Position numbers and translations under genes: made by a program | In this document: piece by piece, positions 59,831 through 64,000 of the stretch | Position numbering within the stretch: the first letter of the stretch is position 1 | Layout: each line of letters starts with the position of its first letter | The notes under the pieces: model-generated | Databases searched by the model: none | What the model was told of the DNA's origin: nothing | The model's input: the letters and a program-made list of their open reading frames with translations, nothing else | DNA from: Adiantum capillus-veneris | Taxonomy: Eukaryota > Streptophyta > Polypodiopsida > Polypodiales > Pteridaceae | Length of the DNA stretch: 64,000 bases | Direction of reading: 5' to 3' | NCBI GenBank assembly: GCA_014529385.2 | Contig: CM043956.1 | Coordinates: forward strand, 60,087,120 to 60,151,119

Positions 59831-61644
59831 CTCCATATGCAATCATGTGCATTTTGAAGGCATGTGGCTTTACGCAAGATGTTGATATAGGCATAAAAAT
59901 TTACATTGATATTGTGAGTCCGGGGTTGTTGAAAAATGGAGAGCAAGAGAATGAGTCTTTCTTTTGTGAGCTCACTTAAAGACTGTGCTAAGAAGAAGTT
60001 ATGTACCAAGGCAGTAGCATTCTTGCTGATATTTGCGATAGTGGGTTACTTGAAACGAATGCATTCTTGGGGAATATGTTGGTCAGTATGTATGTCAAGT
60101 GCGGTGCACCTATCAAGTCTTTGACAAGGTTAGTGTGCGGGATGTCATCTTGTGGAACGCACTGATCGCAGGATATGCCCAAACAAGGCTAGGAAGCTGT
60201 GGGTTGTTTTCAACTGGTGCGTAGCAAGGGCCTATCTCCAGACGCAATCACCTATGTGTGCATCTTAAAGGCATCCGCATTGTGGCTCTACGTAAGATGC
60301 TGATCTAGACACAAAAATTCGCGATATTGTTAGTCTAAGGCTGTTGAAAAGGGATGTTGTGCCAATCTATTTTCAGCAGAGGGCCTCTCTCTAGAATCAC
60401 CTATGTATGAATTCACGTGGCTTGCTGATGCGAAGCGAGGGCCTCTGTCCATATGCAATCACCTGTGCATGCATCTTGAAGGAATGTGACTCTATGCAAG
60501 ATGTTGATATGGGCTTATAAATTTACTCTGATATTATTAGTGAGGGGCTGTTGCAAAAGATTGTTGTGCTTGGCAATGCCTTGGTTGATATGTATGCCAA
60601 ATGTGGTGTGCTTTGTAAAGCACAAAAAGTTCTTGAGGGCCTTCTATCCAGAATGTCGTCTCTTGGAGTGCATTGATTGCGGGATATGCACAACAAAAAT
60701 AGTACCAGGGAGCTCCAGGCTGATTTCAGCGGCGGATGCAAATCGAGGACTTGTCTTCGCATCTTGAAGGCATGTGGCTCTACTGATATGGGCGTAAAAA
60801 TTCTTGCTGATATTGTTACTCAAGGGTTGTTGAAAAAGGGTATCGTGCTTGACAATGCCTTGGTTGACATGTTTGCTAAATGTGGTGCCCTTAAATTAAG
60901 AGAGCACAAAAAGTGCTCGAGGAGCTTTATGTTCGGAGCGTGGACTCTTCGAATGCAATGATTGAAGGATTTGCCACATAGGGGTAGGGTCAAAAAGCTC
61001 CAGTCTGTTTTCAACAGATGCAAAGCGAGGACCTCTCTCCAAATGCAATCACTTACGTATGCCTCTTGAAAGCATGTGGCTCTATGCAAGATGCTGATGT
61101 GGGCACAAAAAATCACAATTGTATTGTTAGTTGTGAAAAAAGATGTTGTACTTTGCACTGCCTTGGTTGATATGTATGCCAAACATTGATTGTGGGATAC
61201 ACACAACAAGATCATGGCTAGAGAGCTCTATGCTGTTTTCATTGGATGCAAAGTGAGGGCCTCTGTCCAGATGAAATCACCTACGCGTGCATCTTGAAGG
61301 CATGTGGTTCTATGCAGGATGCCGATATGGGCTTCAAAATTCACTCTATATGTTAGTCTCGGGTTGTTGCAAAAAAATGTCATGCTTTGCAATGCCTTGG
61401 CCGATATGTATGCCAAATTTGGTGTACTTTAGGGAGCACAGAAAGTGCTCGAGGACATTCGTGTCTGGAATGTTGTCTCATGGAGTTTAATGATTACGAG
61501 ATATGCGCAGCGAAAGCATGACAAGGTTACTGTGCGGGATGTCATCTTGTGGAATCCACTGATTGCAGGATATTGCCAAACATGACTAGGAAGTTGTGGA
61601 CTATTTTCAGCTGGTGGGTAGCAAGGGCCTATCTCGAGACGCAA
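59831..61644 (+). pseudogene. Decayed PPR repeat array
   Basis: Broken PLS-PPR motifs continue in the plus orientation: YMPNVVCFVKH-like VDMYAKCG units, LKACGSTQD-like and LLKN.IVLDNALVDMFAKCG (about 60830-60890), NAITYVCLLKACGSMQDADV (about 61035-61085), and DEITYACILKACGSMQDADM (about 61270-61330). Many stops and shifts are present and no usable frame remains. It is more diverged than the 675-bp units, so this is the older part of the array. It ends where an LTR element begins at 61645. Confidence 0.82.
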
Positions 61645-63270
61645 TGTCATAAAATCTAATATCTAACCAACCCAAATTATTTTCTCATATTAAATCGATC
61701 ACTTAATGTGGGAGAATAAATGGGAACAAGTGTTAAGATATAGATATGTGCTTATAGATCTATCTCAACGCGGGGCCAATAGTAAAGGGGCCCAAATGGG
61801 AGATGGTCTATCAAGAGCAAGGCTAACCAATGGAGCATAAGACCTTAGGGTTAGCTTCATTGAAGACCTCCAATAATGTGTGAAAAAGTCCCTTGACCTT
61901 AGGTAAGCTAGGGCTGAGCTTGAGGTGGGAACCCGACCCAAGCTCGAGGTGCTTGACCTGCTTGAGGTGCTTGTCGTGCTTGAGGTGTTTGTCATGCTTG
62001 AGGTGCTTGATTAAGGTGCTTGAGGTGCTTGACTTACTCCATGCTTGAGGTGCTTGACTTGCCGCTTGATTAAGGTGCTTGAGGTACCTTGACATGCTTG
62101 CCTGAGATGCTTGTGGGAATACCCCCTAGTCCAAGTGCTTTGTCATGCTTGATGACTAAGGTGCTTGAGCTCCTAAAGTCAAAAATATCCCTACAAGGAG
62201 GGGGGCGAGCCTACAAGGGGGGGGGATGAGAGAGAACACACACACACACACAAGGGAACCCCTAGCTTGAAGAGGCAGCAAGGACACTTGTCAAGTTCCT
62301 CCTCATGTTGCCCTCATGGTGTGCCTGAAGCCTATTGGTTGGCCACCCAAGGGGTCCAATAATAATTTAGGATATTTAATTAATTGATTTTGCATTTATC
62401 AAGTCCTCTCTCTCAAAGGGGAAAGGGGGACACTTGTCCCAAGGCTACCCCTGTTGCTTGTAATGGCTCCTGCTTGTGATTGGCTAGGCCTGGAGGGGTC
62501 CAATGAGCTTCAAGCATGAGCTACAAGGAGGGGTCGACCCAAGCAAGCTAGGGGGGTGCTTAGGGGGTATATTCACCCACACACACTCACAAACACTCTC
62601 ATTGTGTGCTATGCAAAGTGCAAGAGCTCCCTCTCCAAGCAAGTAGAGGTTGAGAGCCTACACCAACACTCTTGGCTATGGAGTGGAAATCCAACCAAGA
62701 GCCATGCTTCAATGCTTGAGCTTGTCATCTCCTTCTTCTTCATTACTATGCTATTATGTATGCTAGCTCAAGAGTTATGATAAGTGAGGAACTAGCTCTT
62801 TCTCGTATGAAATGTTTCTTCTTCCTCTTCCCTACCCTCATTCCCTGCTAGCTCTCTCCACCTTCGAAGGTGTTTGAGGTCTTGGGACTGAGGCTTGGTA
62901 TAGTTAAAGCTTTCTTCAAGTTTAGGTTATGCTATGATGGTGATGCATGAAGCTTTCCATCTTCATTGCTTCACCTAGGTCACAAGGAACACAAAGAATG
63001 TATTGTAACAAGTCTCTCTTTATGGGAAAAATCATAATACAAATGCCTATTGGAGGGGGGACCAGCTCCACATAAATCCGGTCCTCAACTGTGGTCATGT
63101 TCTCTAAATTCTCTCTCTTGCAAAAGTATTGTCTATGCCAAGTTAACTAATTGCTATGATTATGTTGCTATCTTCAATTATGTCTGCCTGCTATGATCAC
63201 AAAATCATTTCTTGAAAGTATTCTCATTAAATTCCGCTACTCTTAAATTGAATAGGCAAATTCCATTACA
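61645..63270 (+). repeat. 5' LTR (1626 bp)
   Basis: It starts TGTCATAAAATCTAATATC and ends TTCCATTACA. It contains a minisatellite and a CA run (about 62235-62251). Confidence 0.92.
61918..62165. repeat. GCTTGAGGT minisatellite inside the LTR
   Basis: About a dozen copies of (T)GCTTGAGGTGCTTGA-type words with variable spacers. The 10111 family member lacks this expansion at the same LTR position. Confidence 0.88.
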
Positions 63271-63271
63271 T

Positions 63272-63283
63272 TGGTATCAGAGC
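63272..63283 (+). promoter_or_regulatory. Primer-binding site of the second Ty3/gypsy element
   Basis: TGGTATCAGAGC, complementary to plant initiator tRNA-Met, one base after the LTR. Confidence 0.95.
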
Positions 63284-63684
63284 ATTTGGTTTCTCTTTTC
63301 TTGCTTAAGAAGAGAGGTCTTTAAGTAGCCTATAAATGGTTGATGTTGTTAATTATAATAGAGTAAGTGGAACTGGGATCTAATATCGGTTTTGTTAAGC
63401 CCACTATGTGGGGGATGGTGCACACCTCGGGAGCTTTGGACTTAATAATGGAGTCATTTTAGACTTGCTTACGGCTTTACCATTATTGAGCCATAAGAAG
63501 TCCGAAAGGAGCTAGCCCTTGGCAACTCTGCTATGTTAGACCTACTCCTCTACTCTCTATAATTAACCACTTTGAGCCGTGGGTGTGGATACTTAAGAGC
63601 CGATTTTCAAAGGCTAAGAGGAGTGGCAACTAAGGTTTTGTATTGCCAAAGCATACACTAAGTATAAACATAAATTTTGTTAAC

Positions 63685-64000
63685 ATGGCTGACAATAATC
63701 AAGAGAGTAGAATGAATATTGATAGCTTTGATTTTGCACATGAAGGTGCTAATGATGATGCTCCCATGTTTGTGAATTATCTTGTCACTAGGTTGCAACA
63801 AGCTATGGGCAACCCTACCTTGCAAGCCGAAGTTACTCAACAACTTCGTGCTTATGGAATTTCCCTTCCTCTCCAAGAGGAGAGAGAGCTTAGGAGGCCT
63901 CTTGAAGAGATAACCAAAAGAAGACTCTCTCCTATTCGAGAGGAGGAATCCAAAGAGAAAGAAAGCAATGAAAGTCTAAGTTCTTTTGAAGATGTGGCTC
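63685..64000 (+). CDS. Start of gag of the second Ty3/gypsy element (partial)
   Basis: An open frame from MADNNQESRMNIDSFDFAHE to the window end (about 105 codons). It aligns with the first roughly 100 residues of the 12124 frame, including VNYLV.RLQQAMGNP.LQ.EV and the .KR.LSPIREEE segment. The rest lies outside the window. Confidence 0.88.
   Translation, partial: MADNNQESRMNIDSFDFAHEGANDDAPMFVNYLVTRLQQAMGNPTLQAEVTQQLRAYGISLPLQEERELRRPLEEITKRRLSPIREEESKEKESNESLSSFEDVA

Larger units (their letters stand above)
61645..64000 (+). mobile_element. Second Ty3/gypsy element of the 10111 family, 5' part (runs off window)
   Basis: 5' LTR 61645-63270, PBS 63272-63283, leader, and start of gag at 63685. 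LTR and gag resemble the element at 10111-19028 throughout (start TGTCATAA.ATCTAATATCTA, GGGGGGACC.GCTCCA, gag MADN..ES..NID.FDFAHE) but are clearly diverged, so it is a separate subfamily. It is inserted in the PPR relic; CGCAA (61640-61644) should recur after its 3' LTR, outside the window. Whether it is whole cannot be judged. Confidence 0.92.

Overview
The window looks like nuclear DNA of a vascular plant, most likely a fern. Three things suggest this: spliced plant-type genes, a dense load of plant LTR retrotransposons, LINEs, a CACTA transposon and MITEs, and a family of PLS-type PPR sequences with the wording I associate with fern and lycophyte genomes. The species is inference; only the plant-type content is seen directly.

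Layout. 1-3.3 kb: two LINE 3' ends; the second is a 5'-truncated copy with a 14-bp target-site duplication. 3.3-8.4 kb: no recognisable host gene; it holds one copy of a dispersed repeat, a small foldback, a candidate non-autonomous Helitron with an internal tandem duplication, and a palindromic repeat cluster. 8.4-19.3 kb: an old Ty3/gypsy fossil split by a young, whole-looking chromovirus-like Ty3/gypsy element (LTRs of about 1.6 kb, one 1649-codon frame, TSD AGGCA). 20.2-28.3 kb: a broken Ty1/copia element whose 3' LTR was later invaded by a 5.8-kb LTR element with no recognisable protein (153-bp LTRs, minus orientation). 28.3-43.8 kb: mostly non-coding, with SINE-like repeats, a PIF/Harbinger-like MITE, a broken CACTA transposase, a poly-G run and many microsatellites.

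Host genes are concentrated at 45.5-52.9 kb. The best is a trimethylguanosine synthase (TGS1) gene whose ten coding exons can be followed in frame from 45540 to 48154 (418 residues). Next is an intronless NRPB4-like RNA polymerase II subunit frame (51659-52045). Last is a PLS-type PPR frame starting at 52453 that is split by a broken Ty1/copia element (52878-58053, TSD GAATT). Downstream lies a decayed PPR array, including a recent tandem duplication with a 675-bp unit. At 61645 this array is cut by a second member of the young Ty3/gypsy family, which runs off the window end.

The genes do not form a pathway. TGS1 acts on snRNA/snoRNA caps, NRPB4 in transcription, and PPR proteins normally in organelle RNA processing. 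I do not see a convincing new biological system. The most informative signals are the nested insertion history, the intronless NRPB4 copy, the PPR disruption and expansion, the MITE family shared between two loci, and the Helitron candidate.
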